Shown in pieces: positions 45,652 through 54,100 of a stretch of 64,000 nt of DNA. The first letter of the stretch is position 1; the number at the start of each line of letters is the position of its first letter. Both the position numbers and the translations under genes were made by a program. A model generated the notes under the pieces. The model had not been told where the DNA came from. It saw only the letters and a list, made by a program, of their open reading frames with translations, and searched no databases. Origin of the DNA: JANQIO01 sp043585095 (GTDB lineage Bacteria; Pseudomonadota; Gammaproteobacteria; Pseudomonadales; Halieaceae); contig CP121321.1 in the NCBI GenBank assembly GCA_043585095.1, positions 2,046,001 through 2,110,000 on the forward strand. Direction: 5' to 3'.

Positions 45652-46049
45652 TGTCGCTGTATCGATTTGCACGTGCCAGCGCGCTGCTGGCTCTCGCTGG
45701 CCGCTATCGGAGCAAGCTGTTCGGCCTGGTGGCAGCAGTCGCGGTGGCACTGGTGACATCCTGGCTGTTCGGGGATGTCGCGAGCTATCTGGATAGCTAC
45801 AAGCCCCAGTGGCTGGGCCCTGCCCTGATACTGAAAACGCTTATCGTCTACGGCGCCCTGGTGTACGCGTTCTGGTCGCTGAGACCAGGTAGCTGGGAAG
45901 ACGCCAAAGTAGAAGAAAAGGCAGCTAAAGTGCCCGCTCAGGCAGCTATTAAACCCGCGGAGTCTGGTCCATTAGACGATTTGCTGGATAAGCCTAAACT
46001 GCGATCACGCAAAGAAGTCATATTGGAAAATAAAGAAGAAAAGAGCTGA
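45651..46049 (+). CDS. Small membrane protein of unknown function
   Basis: 132 residues with two predicted membrane helices (about 21-42, LFGLVAAVAVALVTSWLFG, and 58-76, LILKTLIVYGALVYAFWSL) and a charged cytoplasmic tail rich in Lys/Glu/Ala. It is coupled to the upstream basic protein by a TGATG overlap, so the two probably act together at the membrane. No family recognised. Confidence 0.68.
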   Translation: MSLYRFARASALLALAGRYRSKLFGLVAAVAVALVTSWLFGDVASYLDSYKPQWLGPALILKTLIVYGALVYAFWSLRPGSWEDAKVEEKAAKVPAQAAIKPAESGPLDDLLDKPKLRSRKEVILENKEEKS

Positions 46050-46160
46050 GAGCTCGATTACAAGCTATTAACGCGGGGGCACGCTCTATCGCCTACTCGA
46101 CAATAGTGCCCAGCGTCGGCACGAACCTGCATAGGTGTATCGGGTAAGGTGGAGTGGCTA

Positions 46161-46220
46161 TGTTGAAGGGCGGTGTTGAAGGGCGGTGTTTAAGGGCGGT
46201 GTTTAAGGGCTATGTTTAAA
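46161..46220. repeat. 4.6 tandem copies of a 13-bp repeat
   Basis: Units TGTTGAAGGGCGG (46161, 46174) and TGTTTAAGGGCGG-like (46187, 46200), with a partial copy at 46213. They lie between the two-gene operon and the P450 terminator, with no gene in the surrounding 296 bp. Such a short array is prone to copy-number change. Confidence 0.85.
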
Positions 46221-46237
46221 ACGTTCTGACCGTGTAT

Positions 46238-46279
46238 AAAAAAAGAGGGCTTCCCAAATCAATATGGAAAGCCCTCTCT
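46238..46279 (-). terminator. Rho-independent terminator of the P450 gene
   Basis: On the minus strand AGAGGGCTTTCC pairs with GGGAAGCCCTCT around a short A/T-rich loop and is followed by seven T. It lies about 65 bp after the P450 stop. The hairpin could also slow transcripts coming from the plus-strand operon. Confidence 0.85.
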
Positions 46280-46345
46280 TACGGTCTGTAGAACTATTCT
46301 CGATGTAACAGCGCTCTAACGAAGAACGCAGCAGGCAAAAGTCCT

Positions 46346-47587
46346 CTAAACGTTGGTACGTAACCGCAGCGTCTTGAAGGTAATGGCGTTGTGATCTTCA
46401 CCGTCTTTTTCAGGTTCTTCCGCCAGCTCTACATTCGGGAAACGCTTGAACAGCTCTTCCATAGTCAAATAAAGCTGACGTTTAGCCAGGGCGGCGCCGA
46501 TGCAGTAGCGAGGTCCGTAACCAAAGGCAACTTCTGGATCGAACTTGCGCTGCACGTCAAACACAGACGGGTTCTCATAGTACTCCGGGTCGTGATCCTT
46601 AAGATGCGGCATCATCAACACCATTTGACCCTTGCGGATCTGTTGGCCAAGTAGCTCCATATCTTCTGGCGCATAACGCGCAAAGCCCATTTTGGACTGC
46701 GTTGACCAGCGCAGAATCTCGCTGAATGCATTGCTCCACGCATCCGGTGAAGACAGCGCTACCGGGATTTGATCCTTGTGCTTGAGTAGGCAGTAAACAC
46801 TCCACTGCTGGGCAACCAGGGTGGTATCAGCGCCGGCGCCTACCAGGGCGAGAATAAGCGTGACAATGTCCCACTCGGTAAAGCCCTCGTTCTCTTTTTC
46901 AATCTTCAGCAGCGTCGACAGGAAGTCGTCGCTTTCCGGCGACTGACGACGGTCTGCGATCACTTCACGCAGAATATCGATAGCTGTATTGCAAGACTGC
47001 CTGGCGGTTTCGCGACGCTCATCAGAGATCGTCGGGTTCCAGGTTTCCGTAAAGCGGCAGATAACGTCCTGAATTTCTGGCCAGTAGCGCTCGGGAACAC
47101 CGACCATGCGGATGACCGAAATAAATGGAATGTGCTGCGCAATTTTATCTTTGTAATCAAACACTTCGGGTGTGCCCAACTCATCGAACAGGCGTTCAAC
47201 GTCCGGCTTGATAGCGGCCTGAATTTTGTCGACCACATTACGACTAAAGGCAGGAGACACCACTTTGCGCACCAGGCGGTGGTGGTCGTGATCAGCCAGC
47301 AGGCTGTGGCCGATCATCGCACGCTCGAAATTATTCCACTGGTCTTCCGGGGGGCGCGCTGGTGCGAACTCCCAGTCGTAGAAGTCGCTGGAAAGAGGCT
47401 CGGTTTTCCAGCACTTCATGATGTCTTCCATCTGCGTCATTACCCAGGCTTGCCAGGGCTCGTACCAGACCAACGGGCCGCGGGATTTCAGCGCCAGGCA
47501 TTGGGACACGGGATCGTTGAGATAACCCTCGGAATGCGGGTTGTAGACCTCCGCCACCGGCGAGAGGTTGGATTCGACTTTGCCCAT
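46346..47587 (-). CDS. Cytochrome P450
   Basis: Soluble bacterial P450 of ~413 residues from the ATG at 47585-47587, which has AGGAG six bases upstream; a longer frame lacks this site. It has the I-helix oxygen-binding motif LVGAGADTT (about 250), ExxR in EILRWST, and the heme-Cys loop FGYGPRYCIG (Cys near 362). No ferredoxin or reductase gene is adjacent, so redox partners are elsewhere. The overall pattern resembles hydroxylases of terpenoids, steroids or fatty acids, but the substrate cannot be assigned. Confidence 0.93.
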   Translation of the reverse strand: MGKVESNLSPVAEVYNPHSEGYLNDPVSQCLALKSRGPLVWYEPWQAWVMTQMEDIMKCWKTEPLSSDFYDWEFAPARPPEDQWNNFERAMIGHSLLADHDHHRLVRKVVSPAFSRNVVDKIQAAIKPDVERLFDELGTPEVFDYKDKIAQHIPFISVIRMVGVPERYWPEIQDVICRFTETWNPTISDERRETARQSCNTAIDILREVIADRRQSPESDDFLSTLLKIEKENEGFTEWDIVTLILALVGAGADTTLVAQQWSVYCLLKHKDQIPVALSSPDAWSNAFSEILRWSTQSKMGFARYAPEDMELLGQQIRKGQMVLMMPHLKDHDPEYYENPSVFDVQRKFDPEVAFGYGPRYCIGAALAKRQLYLTMEELFKRFPNVELAEEPEKDGEDHNAITFKTLRLRTNV

Positions 47588-47766
47588 GCGAAACTCCTGC
47601 GGACGAATTATGGTTAAGAGTATGACCTGCGCACTAAAACGCGGTGAAAAAGTATACCCATGAAGCACCTGCAAGCAACGCCCTGCCAAGCCTGGCGAGT
47701 GGATAGTGGCTGGCAGGATGGCAATGCAAACTGGGGTTTGCGGGGCTGGGCGTGGGGGCTGTGTGA

Positions 47767-48293
47767 CGGAGGGATTGACTCTAGCAACCTATGGGCCGGG
47801 GCGCGCAGGCTGCTCGCACGGAGGGATTGATGATTACGGTCCAGGGGGAGTAATCACCCCTGCGGGGCTTCGTCGCTTCGCTCCTCGTCCAAGTTGCTCT
47901 TGTGGTCGCAACTTGTCGAACCGGAGCGGGCCGCGTAGGCAGTTCGACTGAGACTTCGTTCAGATTTGGGCGTGAAATTTAGGGAGGGATTGACCATAAC
48001 AGCCTAGGGGCCGGGGCGCGCAGCCTGTTACGGCCCTCCGGGCGTACCCGAAAAGCGGGGCAGGCTCTCCTCAGCTTGCAGCCTGCACCACATATAAATG
48101 CAAAAGGGCCCTAAGATATAAGAGGGCTATTGGGAGGGATTGACCATAACAGCCTAGGGGCCGGGGCGCGCAGCCTGTTAGCACGGAGGGATTGATGATT
48201 TCGGCCTAAGGGCCGTAATCACCCCTCCGGGGCTTCGTCGCTTCGCTCCTCGTCCAAGTTGCTCCTGTGGTCGCAACTTGTCGAACCGGAGGG
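47767..48293. repeat. Complex repeat field with five copies of GGAGGGATTGA
   Basis: GGAGGGATTGA occurs at 47767, 47819, 47982, 48132 and 48184; the tRNA-Ser remnant has GGAGGGATTCGA at 48368. The spacing is 52 bp in two pairs and 150 bp between two nearly identical ~50-bp blocks (47982, 48132). A ~110-bp block also recurs (47819-47930 and 48184-48293). No gene is supported in 47588-48358. The field looks like a decayed relative of the tRNA-3'-end repeats at the Thr and Arg loci. Confidence 0.8.
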
Positions 48294-48316
48294 TTCGACT
48301 GAAACCTCCTGCTTTG

Positions 48317-48357
48317 CCAGACACGAAAACGCCCGGTATAACCGGGCGTTTTCGTAT
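48317..48357. terminator. Strong hairpin, probable native terminator of tRNA-Ser
   Basis: CGAAAACGCCCGG (48323-48335) pairs perfectly with CCGGGCGTTTTCG (48341-48353) around a 5-nt loop, with weaker pairing beyond. T runs exist on both strands. It directly adjoins the displaced tRNA-Ser CCA end, as expected for the tRNA transcript terminator before element B was inserted. Confidence 0.75.
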
Positions 48358-48383
48358 CTGGCGGAGAAGGAGGGATTCGAACC
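48358..48383 (-). pseudogene. tRNA-Ser 3'-end remnant; left attachment repeat of element B
   Basis: 26 bases identical to the 3' end of the intact tRNA-Ser at 59156-59181 (CCA, acceptor strand, T-arm 3' side and T-loop), diverging after position 48383. This direct repeat marks the left junction of the satellite. Confidence 0.88.
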
Positions 48384-48491
48384 CCCTAGATAGCATGCGG
48401 CTTACAGAATCTTAAAGTATTGTTTTTGTTGATATTAATTCAATTATTAGTCTCATGCTGTCTCAACAAATCTCATCAGATATTAGCTCTC

Positions 48492-48513
48492 AGTATATAC
48501 CTGAGCGTATACT
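48492..48513. promoter_or_regulatory. Candidate operator upstream of the satellite integrase
   Basis: An imperfect inverted repeat, AGTATATAC then GCGTATACT, separated by CTGA, in the AT-rich int leader. Three TCTCA motifs at 48452-48476 lie just upstream and could be integrase arm-type or regulator sites. Confidence 0.4.
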
Positions 48514-48558
48514 AGACATCCCCGAAACGTGAATCTAAACATAGGGATTCGAACCCCC

Positions 48559-49764
48559 ATGAAGCACAAGCTGTCTGCAACTAAGATTAAAAGCATCAAC
48601 CGTGTTGGCCTCCACAATGATGGAGCCGGATTGTATTTGAAGGTCACGAACTCAGGCACGAAGAGTTGGGTGTATCGTTGGACAGACCGAGTTACAGGGA
48701 AGGTCCGCAACATGGGTCTAGGCTCTATAGATGATTTCACCTTGTCCAGTGCTCGCTCTCAGGCTGAGGAATGTCGCCAGCGAGTTTTGGCGCTGGGTGA
48801 TCCCATCCTTGAGCGGCAACAGAAGCTTGCCGAGCTGAAGACTAAAGCCCATGGCATTAACACCTTCAAAGAGGCAGCAGAGGAATACATAAAAACGAAG
48901 GTGGAGCCTGAAGCTAGCAATCCCAAACATGTGCAACAGTGGAAGAACACTTTAAGAAGCTACGCATATCCCAAGATGGGTTCCGTCCCAGTGAACGGAA
49001 TCAATGATGGGCATGTGTTGTCCATCGTCCAACCCATCTGGCATACCAAGACTGAGACAGCACACCGAGTGCTTCAACGGATCGCCAAGATTCTGGATTG
49101 GGCGACAGTCCGCAAGCTACGCACAGGTAGTAACCCAGCGCGATGGAAAGGCCATCTAGATTCGGTATTGCCTTCACCCAACAAGATCAAGAACGTTCAG
49201 CATATGCCGTCACTGCCCTACTCTGGGCTAAGCGAGTTCTTAAACGATCTTAGTAAACGGCAGGGCAATGCAGCGCGGTGCTTGGAGTTCACTATTCTCA
49301 CCGCTGCTCGCACTGGTGAAGCTATCGGAGCGCGGTGGGACGAGATTGATATGGAGTTGGCCGTGTGGTGCATCCCGGCTCAACGCATGAAGATGAAGGA
49401 AGAACATCGAGTTCCGTTATCTGATCGCGCCATGAAAATACTCGAAGCTCAGCAAGGCGCACATGATGTCTATGTATTCCCCAGCGAGACTACTGGGGGC
49501 GGGCCTCTTAGCAACATGGCCATGGAAAACGTTCTGCGGCGCATGAAGCGTAAGCCCATCACCGTGCATGGATTCCGCAGCACGTTTCGCACTTGGGCGG
49601 CTGAGGTCACAAGCTTCCCGCATGACATCTGTGAGCGCGCATTGGCTCACAGTGTTCAAAACAAAGTTGAGAGTGCCTACCAGCACTCAGATATGCTCGC
49701 TAAGCGCCGTGAAGTAATGCAGTCATGGGCGGATTACGCTGCAACTCAGAGCAAGGCGGCATAG
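48559..49764 (+). CDS. int: Tyrosine-type integrase, P4 family (element B)
   Basis: 401 residues from ATG 48559 (MKHKLSATKIKSINRVGLHN); a GTG at 48529 could add ten residues. The N-terminal DUF4102/P4-type arm-binding domain (DGAGLYLKVTNSGTKSWVYRW, MGLGSIDDFTLSSAR) is followed by a core-binding domain. The catalytic domain has Arg in AARTGEAIGARWDEID, HGFRSTFRTW (HxxR), LAHS and the nucleophile region AYQHSD. All key residues are present, so the enzyme should be active. A 16-bp copy of the tRNA-Ser T-arm (48543-48558) abuts the ATG. Confidence 0.93.
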   Translation: MKHKLSATKIKSINRVGLHNDGAGLYLKVTNSGTKSWVYRWTDRVTGKVRNMGLGSIDDFTLSSARSQAEECRQRVLALGDPILERQQKLAELKTKAHGINTFKEAAEEYIKTKVEPEASNPKHVQQWKNTLRSYAYPKMGSVPVNGINDGHVLSIVQPIWHTKTETAHRVLQRIAKILDWATVRKLRTGSNPARWKGHLDSVLPSPNKIKNVQHMPSLPYSGLSEFLNDLSKRQGNAARCLEFTILTAARTGEAIGARWDEIDMELAVWCIPAQRMKMKEEHRVPLSDRAMKILEAQQGAHDVYVFPSETTGGGPLSNMAMENVLRRMKRKPITVHGFRSTFRTWAAEVTSFPHDICERALAHSVQNKVESAYQHSDMLAKRREVMQSWADYAATQSKAA

Positions 49765-49883
49765 TTTTTGACGAACTAAAACCCCTTTATTTACAGCATA
49801 TTTCTTGTTTTTCTTGAAACTATACGCTTTGAGTAATACTATCTAAGTCACATTGAGAAGCGCTGAGCTAAGCGCGTAACTAG

Positions 49884-49934
49884 AACGCTCACTTTAAGGA
49901 CATCGAGCTTGGTCCGAAGAAGTGGGCGTTTTTT
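49884..49934 (+). terminator. Terminator-like leader between int and alpA
   Basis: AACGCTCACTT (49884-49894) pairs with AAGTGGGCGTT (49920-49930) with one G-T pair and is followed by six T. Inside the loop a second small stem GGAC/GTCC can form. It may end int transcripts, or act as a regulated leader for alpA, whose ribosome site lies 32 bp downstream. Confidence 0.6.
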
Positions 49935-49975
49935 GTGCCTGCCCCTTTTGCGGACCACCAGATATGGAGGTTCGC

Positions 49976-50164
49976 ATGTCCGAACTAGATCGCATCATCC
50001 GCATTCCTGAACTAGTCCACCTTGTTGGGTATTCCCGCCCATCCATTTATCGACTCATGGATTCAGACGAATTCCCAAGCGCTGTGAAACTCGGCCCACA
50101 GGCTGTGGGCTGGCGTATGTCTGAAATTCAAGAGTGGATAGCAAGCCGCGAGAAGGCTGTTTAA
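49976..50164 (+). CDS. AlpA-family transcriptional regulator (element B)
   Basis: 62 residues from the ATG at 49976, with GGAGG five bases before it; the longer frame from 49922 lies inside the terminator region. The AlpA helix-turn-helix is plain: RIPELVHLVGYSRPSIYRLMDSDEFPSAVKLGPQAVGWRMSEIQEW. In PICIs and P4-like satellites AlpA proteins activate satellite excision or late genes, so this is the likely switch of element B. Confidence 0.9.
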   Translation: MSELDRIIRIPELVHLVGYSRPSIYRLMDSDEFPSAVKLGPQAVGWRMSEIQEWIASREKAV

Positions 50165-50173
50165 GTCAGACAT

Positions 50174-50218
50174 AAAAAAGCCGCTGCGAGGCATTCGACT
50201 ACCCAAGCAGCGGCTTTA
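50174..50218. terminator. Hairpin terminator after alpA
   Basis: AAAGCCGCTGC pairs with GCAGCGGCTTT around a ~22-nt loop (50177-50218). A run of six A at the left gives a T run on the minus strand; on the plus strand the tail is weaker. It separates alpA from the structural operon. Confidence 0.65.
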
Positions 50219-50260
50219 ACGTTTCAGACCAGAAACCATCAATTACTAGGAGCAATCAAC

Positions 50261-51643
50261 ATGAGGATTGTACCAAAGCAAGCAAAACCAGGCCACGTTT
50301 TCAGCGGCAAAAGACAAGTCAATCCACCGAAAAAGACTTCAAAAACAGATGTTTCAGAGACTTTCAGTGAAACACTACATAGCGTTTCAGTGAATATAAA
50401 AAGCACTGAAAATGGAAAACAGAAAAATAGAAGAAATAAAGATGAAGGCTGTCAGATTCCTGATGTTTCTATAACGAAACTGCAAGAAATGTATCGACGG
50501 GAATATCAGAGTTTTAAAGCGATGAGGTACGAGAGGTGTGGGAAGAATGGCAAATATGAGCTGGACCCCAGCATCGGTGATTTCCGTTTATTTCTGGAAG
50601 CCTTTGGCCCCAAGCCTGACCCCTCCTATACCTTGGATCGACTCGACCCCAGCAATCATGTGTATTCGTCAGAAAACTGTGTTTGGGCATCCAAACAACG
50701 GCAATCTGAGAACCGGACAAGTGTGAGATATCTGACAGATGACTCAGGGGTGTGTTTGTCGGTAACCGAGTGGTCCCGCCGCACGGGCATAGCTCGCGGG
50801 ACAATACTAAACCGAGTGGATCGGCTTGGTTGGAGTCAACATGATGCTGTTCATACTCCCACAAACGGTCGCCCCAAAAATACAGAACCTAGTATTGCAA
50901 TTAATTGCAAATTCAACTCTTGTAGGTTGGATGGGGCTAGTCCGAGAGAACCATCATCCAATTCCCCTATTCCCACGAGGATATCCCCCGCAAATAGCGC
51001 CTTAGTCGAAGCGTACAGAGCTGCCTTGGCTAAACATGGGATCGAATTCTTTGTTGCCGAAAAGAAGGACATCAAGATTCTGAAGGATGTCGCGGTGATT
51101 CTGCGAGGGGGTGGATTAGACGCACTGAAGGTTATTCCCGCCGTGCTGCACGATTGGCCTGCCTTCACTGCCTATGCTGAAAGAGATTTTGGGGCATATA
51201 AATCGCCCACCAACCCCACTCTTGGCTACTTGCGGAAGAACGTTCAAGCAGTTGGGAATTATCTCCTGCAACTACAGCAGGAAGCTGAAGCAGAGGCGAA
51301 ACGAGAAATTGAGGTATCTGAGGAGGAAAAGCGCCTTAAAGAACAGGCTGAAGCGCTGGATAAGAGGAAAGCCGAAGACGCCAAAGAGTATGAACGCAAG
51401 AAAGCTCAATGGCTCAAGGAATACACAGCGCACACTGGGAAGACCACTCTCCCCCCTCACTGGGAGACATATAAGCCAACAGACTTCCCCAGCACAGAGG
51501 AATTCGCGGAAATCTTCTCTACGGGTAGAGAGAAGGCAGCACTGATAAGTACTCATAGAGAGCTGCACTGGGATTCAGAATCAGAAGACGAGGATTCTGA
51601 CGAACCGCTATGTCTAGACATCGACGATTACGTGGGTGAATGA
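50261..51643 (+). CDS. Satellite protein of unknown function with an HNH-like segment and a coiled coil
   Basis: 460 residues, with AGGAG before the ATG. A basic, Thr/Ser-rich N-terminus leads to a segment (about 85-165) whose pattern matches small phage HNH/AP2-type proteins: SYTLDRLDPSNHVYSSENCVW, ASKQRQSENR. A central domain (about 245-345) is unknown, then comes a long charged coiled coil (about 345-405, rich in E, K, A) and an acidic tail. It stands first in the late operon where many satellites encode replication or packaging-redirecting proteins. Function is not assigned. Codon use looks more AT-rich than in the chromosome. Confidence 0.65.
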   Translation: MRIVPKQAKPGHVFSGKRQVNPPKKTSKTDVSETFSETLHSVSVNIKSTENGKQKNRRNKDEGCQIPDVSITKLQEMYRREYQSFKAMRYERCGKNGKYELDPSIGDFRLFLEAFGPKPDPSYTLDRLDPSNHVYSSENCVWASKQRQSENRTSVRYLTDDSGVCLSVTEWSRRTGIARGTILNRVDRLGWSQHDAVHTPTNGRPKNTEPSIAINCKFNSCRLDGASPREPSSNSPIPTRISPANSALVEAYRAALAKHGIEFFVAEKKDIKILKDVAVILRGGGLDALKVIPAVLHDWPAFTAYAERDFGAYKSPTNPTLGYLRKNVQAVGNYLLQLQQEAEAEAKREIEVSEEEKRLKEQAEALDKRKAEDAKEYERKKAQWLKEYTAHTGKTTLPPHWETYKPTDFPSTEEFAEIFSTGREKAALISTHRELHWDSESEDEDSDEPLCLDIDDYVGE

Positions 51644-51694
51644 CATCGCCTTAAGGATACGCACCCGCAACATTGAAGGTTGTAGGATTGACCA

Positions 51695-52033
51695 ATGACA
51701 AGGCTCAGACTTGTTAAACCCGGTGACGAGAGGCACTTAGAGATGGCTCCCGAAACCGCATACGTGAAGGACACGGATTGCCAAATCCCGATGCCGGTCA
51801 TCTGTTGGTATGTGCGGGAGTACCGAAGACTCTATGGCGAACACAGGTCGCGAGCGCCTTTTGGAGACAAGAAATTAGCTGCAAAAAAAGCCATTAGCAA
51901 AGTCCAAGCGTGTTTTGGGCCACTGAGTGAACGGGATCGTGTACGCGTGTTGTTAGCTATTGCCCTACTGGAGGGCATCACCATAAGGCGCAGCGTCTAT
52001 TTCGGAGATACAGGACGGATCGAATATGTCTGA
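51695..52033 (+). CDS. Small satellite protein of unknown function
   Basis: 112 residues (MTRLRLVKPGDERHLEMAPE...). It contains WYVREYRRLYGEHRSRAPFGDKKLAAKKAISKV, a basic helical stretch, and a hydrophobic helix VLLAIALLEGI. The stop overlaps the next ATG by 8 bp, so the two are coupled. No family recognised; the position before an HTH protein and the terminase suggests a packaging or regulatory role. Confidence 0.6.
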   Translation: MTRLRLVKPGDERHLEMAPETAYVKDTDCQIPMPVICWYVREYRRLYGEHRSRAPFGDKKLAAKKAISKVQACFGPLSERDRVRVLLAIALLEGITIRRSVYFGDTGRIEYV

Positions 52034-52571
52034 CAAGACAGTCACTACAAAAGAGCTTTCATTGATGCTGGGCGTGTCCATACAAACTGTAATTACCATG
52101 TTCCGTGATATCAAGATTCGAAAGAGCGACCAACACAATCGCTACTTACGCTTTCGGCTGGAGGATGTAGCCGCAAAGATAAGCGAATGGTCGGGCACGA
52201 CGATTCACGCCGATGAAATCTGCCAACTGGTCACCCGCAAGCAGGTGTTGGCAATCCTAGAGAAGCACGGCAAGTTCCGCACCGTTTCCTGTATACACCT
52301 ATGGGATAAGAAGGGTGTTGGTCCCGCCGCATTCATCCTTGGCGGGAGTCGCAGATACCGCGCCTCTGATGTTGAAGCGTGGGCAAAGCATCTAGAGGAC
52401 AAGCTGCCCGGTTCATATGCGATGAAGAGCTTACCTAAAAAGATAGACCCAGATGCAGCCCCGCCTCCTCGGTCTCGCACGGGCCTGAGGTTCCGAGATG
52501 AATACGAGATCGAAGAAGACTACGACGACCTGAGTGACCTCTTTGGTCCCAATGGCGCGTTTTCCGTTTAG
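52026..52571 (+). CDS. HTH protein, possible small terminase-like subunit
   Basis: 181 residues. The N-terminus is a helix-turn-helix (VTTKELSLMLGVSIQTVITMFRDI), and a second DNA-binding-like unit (LVTRKQVLAILEKHG ... RRYRASDVEAWAKHL) follows. The C-terminus is acidic (DEYEIEEDYDDLSDLFG). Its place directly before the large terminase is where TerS is usually encoded, but the sequence does not clearly match TerS, so the role is inferred from position. Confidence 0.6.
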   Translation: MSDKTVTTKELSLMLGVSIQTVITMFRDIKIRKSDQHNRYLRFRLEDVAAKISEWSGTTIHADEICQLVTRKQVLAILEKHGKFRTVSCIHLWDKKGVGPAAFILGGSRRYRASDVEAWAKHLEDKLPGSYAMKSLPKKIDPDAAPPPRSRTGLRFRDEYEIEEDYDDLSDLFGPNGAFSV

Positions 52572-52597
52572 CCGGGGGCACGGAGGGGGTTATTAAC

Positions 52598-54100
52598 TTG
52601 CCACACACTTCTGCTGAAACGGTGCTCGATTACCTCAGCACGCTGAAGGTCACTGAGGGACCGCTGGCGGGCCAGACACTGAGCGTACTGGATTGGGAGG
52701 AAACCTTTATCCGCAATGCACTTGCTCCAGAGGTCCACTCAGCGGCGCTCACAGTGGCCAGAGGCGCGGGCAAGACTTCGGTGGTATCGGCCATGGCCTG
52801 TGCATTTTTAGAGGGTCCGCTTAGGGTGCAGAGAGGCTCCATGGTTGTCGTAGCCTCAAGCTTTTCACAGGCTCGAATCGTCTTTGATCATGTGCTGGCT
52901 ACGTTGGGGCTATCGACCATGACGCCACAGGATCGCAAGGTCTGGCGAATACAGGATTCAGCTAATTCAGCGCTAATCGAACATCGAGAATCGGGGGCAA
53001 AGCTCAAGTGCATTGGCAGTGACCCTAAACGCGCACATGGCCTAGCGCCCTCTATCATCATGTGTGATGAACCCGCCCAGTGGCCAGAGGCTACAGCAGA
53101 GAAGATGGTGGCAGCACTCCAGACCTCTTTGGGGAAACAGCGGGATGCGAAGATCATTTTCTTTGGAACTCGTCCCGCTACCGAGGATCACTTCTTTGAG
53201 AGGCTCTTGGCCGGTGGTGCGGACTACGCGCAGATTCATGCGGGTGGCGCTGACGATGATCCCCTGAATCCTGAGACATGGCACAGAGCCAATCCCAGCC
53301 TTGCACACCTCACCAACCTGTTGCCCTTGTATGAGAAAGAAGCCAAGGGGGCAAAGTTGGATGCAGCAGCCATGGCCAGCTTCAAAGCCCTGCGCCTCAA
53401 CATGGGTGTGGCCGATGTTATAGAGAACGTCTTGATTGGTGTGGAGGCGTGGAAAGCCTGTGAGTGTGATGAGCTGCCAACGCGTGATGGCCTGCCCATC
53501 TTGGGCGTGGACCTCGGAAGCTCTGCCAGCGCTTCTGGCTTCGCGGCGTACTGGCCTACGGGAAGGCTAGAGGGCCACATGGCGTTTGGCAGTGAACCTA
53601 GCCTTGAGGAAAGAGCGAGAGCAGATCACGCGGGGCACACCTACAGCCGAATGGCAGCGGAGGATGGAATCCGACTCCATCCCGGTTGCGTCCCTGAGGT
53701 GGCGGGAATGCTGGAGGAGGCGCTTGAGCTATACGGCGTGCCTTCGGTGATTGTCTGTGATCGCTGGCGGCATGGGGAAATGGTGGATGCGCTGAGAAAA
53801 CTTGGCGTGAACATACCGGTTCTGACGCGTGGCCAAGGGTTCAAGGATGGCGCTGACGATGTAAGGCAGTTCCGCAAAGCCGTTCTATCCCACTCAGTAG
53901 TGGTCCGCCCTACCCTCACATGGCGTGTCACCATCGCGGGATCGCGAGTGGAGACAGATGCAGCAGGCAACGCCAAGCTATCAAAGAAGAGTCAGCGGGC
54001 GAGAGATGACTTGGCAGCGGCAGCAATCATTGCCGTAGCTGAGGGCTATCGACAAGCCTGCAAACCGGAGCGGAAATCCCCGCGAGTGGCTTGGGCATGA
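52598..54100 (+). CDS. Phage-type terminase large subunit (element B)
   Basis: DNA-packaging motor and nuclease of 500 residues. The start is TTG at 52598, with GGAGGGGG nine bases upstream. The N-terminal ATPase has Walker A VARGAGKTS (about residue 53-61) and Walker B SIIMCDEPAQW (about 155-165). The C-terminal RNase-H-like nuclease begins near PILGVDLGSSASASGFAAYW. Intact and full length. It overlaps the HNH gene by four bases (ATGA). Confidence 0.93.
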   Translation: MPHTSAETVLDYLSTLKVTEGPLAGQTLSVLDWEETFIRNALAPEVHSAALTVARGAGKTSVVSAMACAFLEGPLRVQRGSMVVVASSFSQARIVFDHVLATLGLSTMTPQDRKVWRIQDSANSALIEHRESGAKLKCIGSDPKRAHGLAPSIIMCDEPAQWPEATAEKMVAALQTSLGKQRDAKIIFFGTRPATEDHFFERLLAGGADYAQIHAGGADDDPLNPETWHRANPSLAHLTNLLPLYEKEAKGAKLDAAAMASFKALRLNMGVADVIENVLIGVEAWKACECDELPTRDGLPILGVDLGSSASASGFAAYWPTGRLEGHMAFGSEPSLEERARADHAGHTYSRMAAEDGIRLHPGCVPEVAGMLEEALELYGVPSVIVCDRWRHGEMVDALRKLGVNIPVLTRGQGFKDGADDVRQFRKAVLSHSVVVRPTLTWRVTIAGSRVETDAAGNAKLSKKSQRARDDLAAAAIIAVAEGYRQACKPERKSPRVAWA

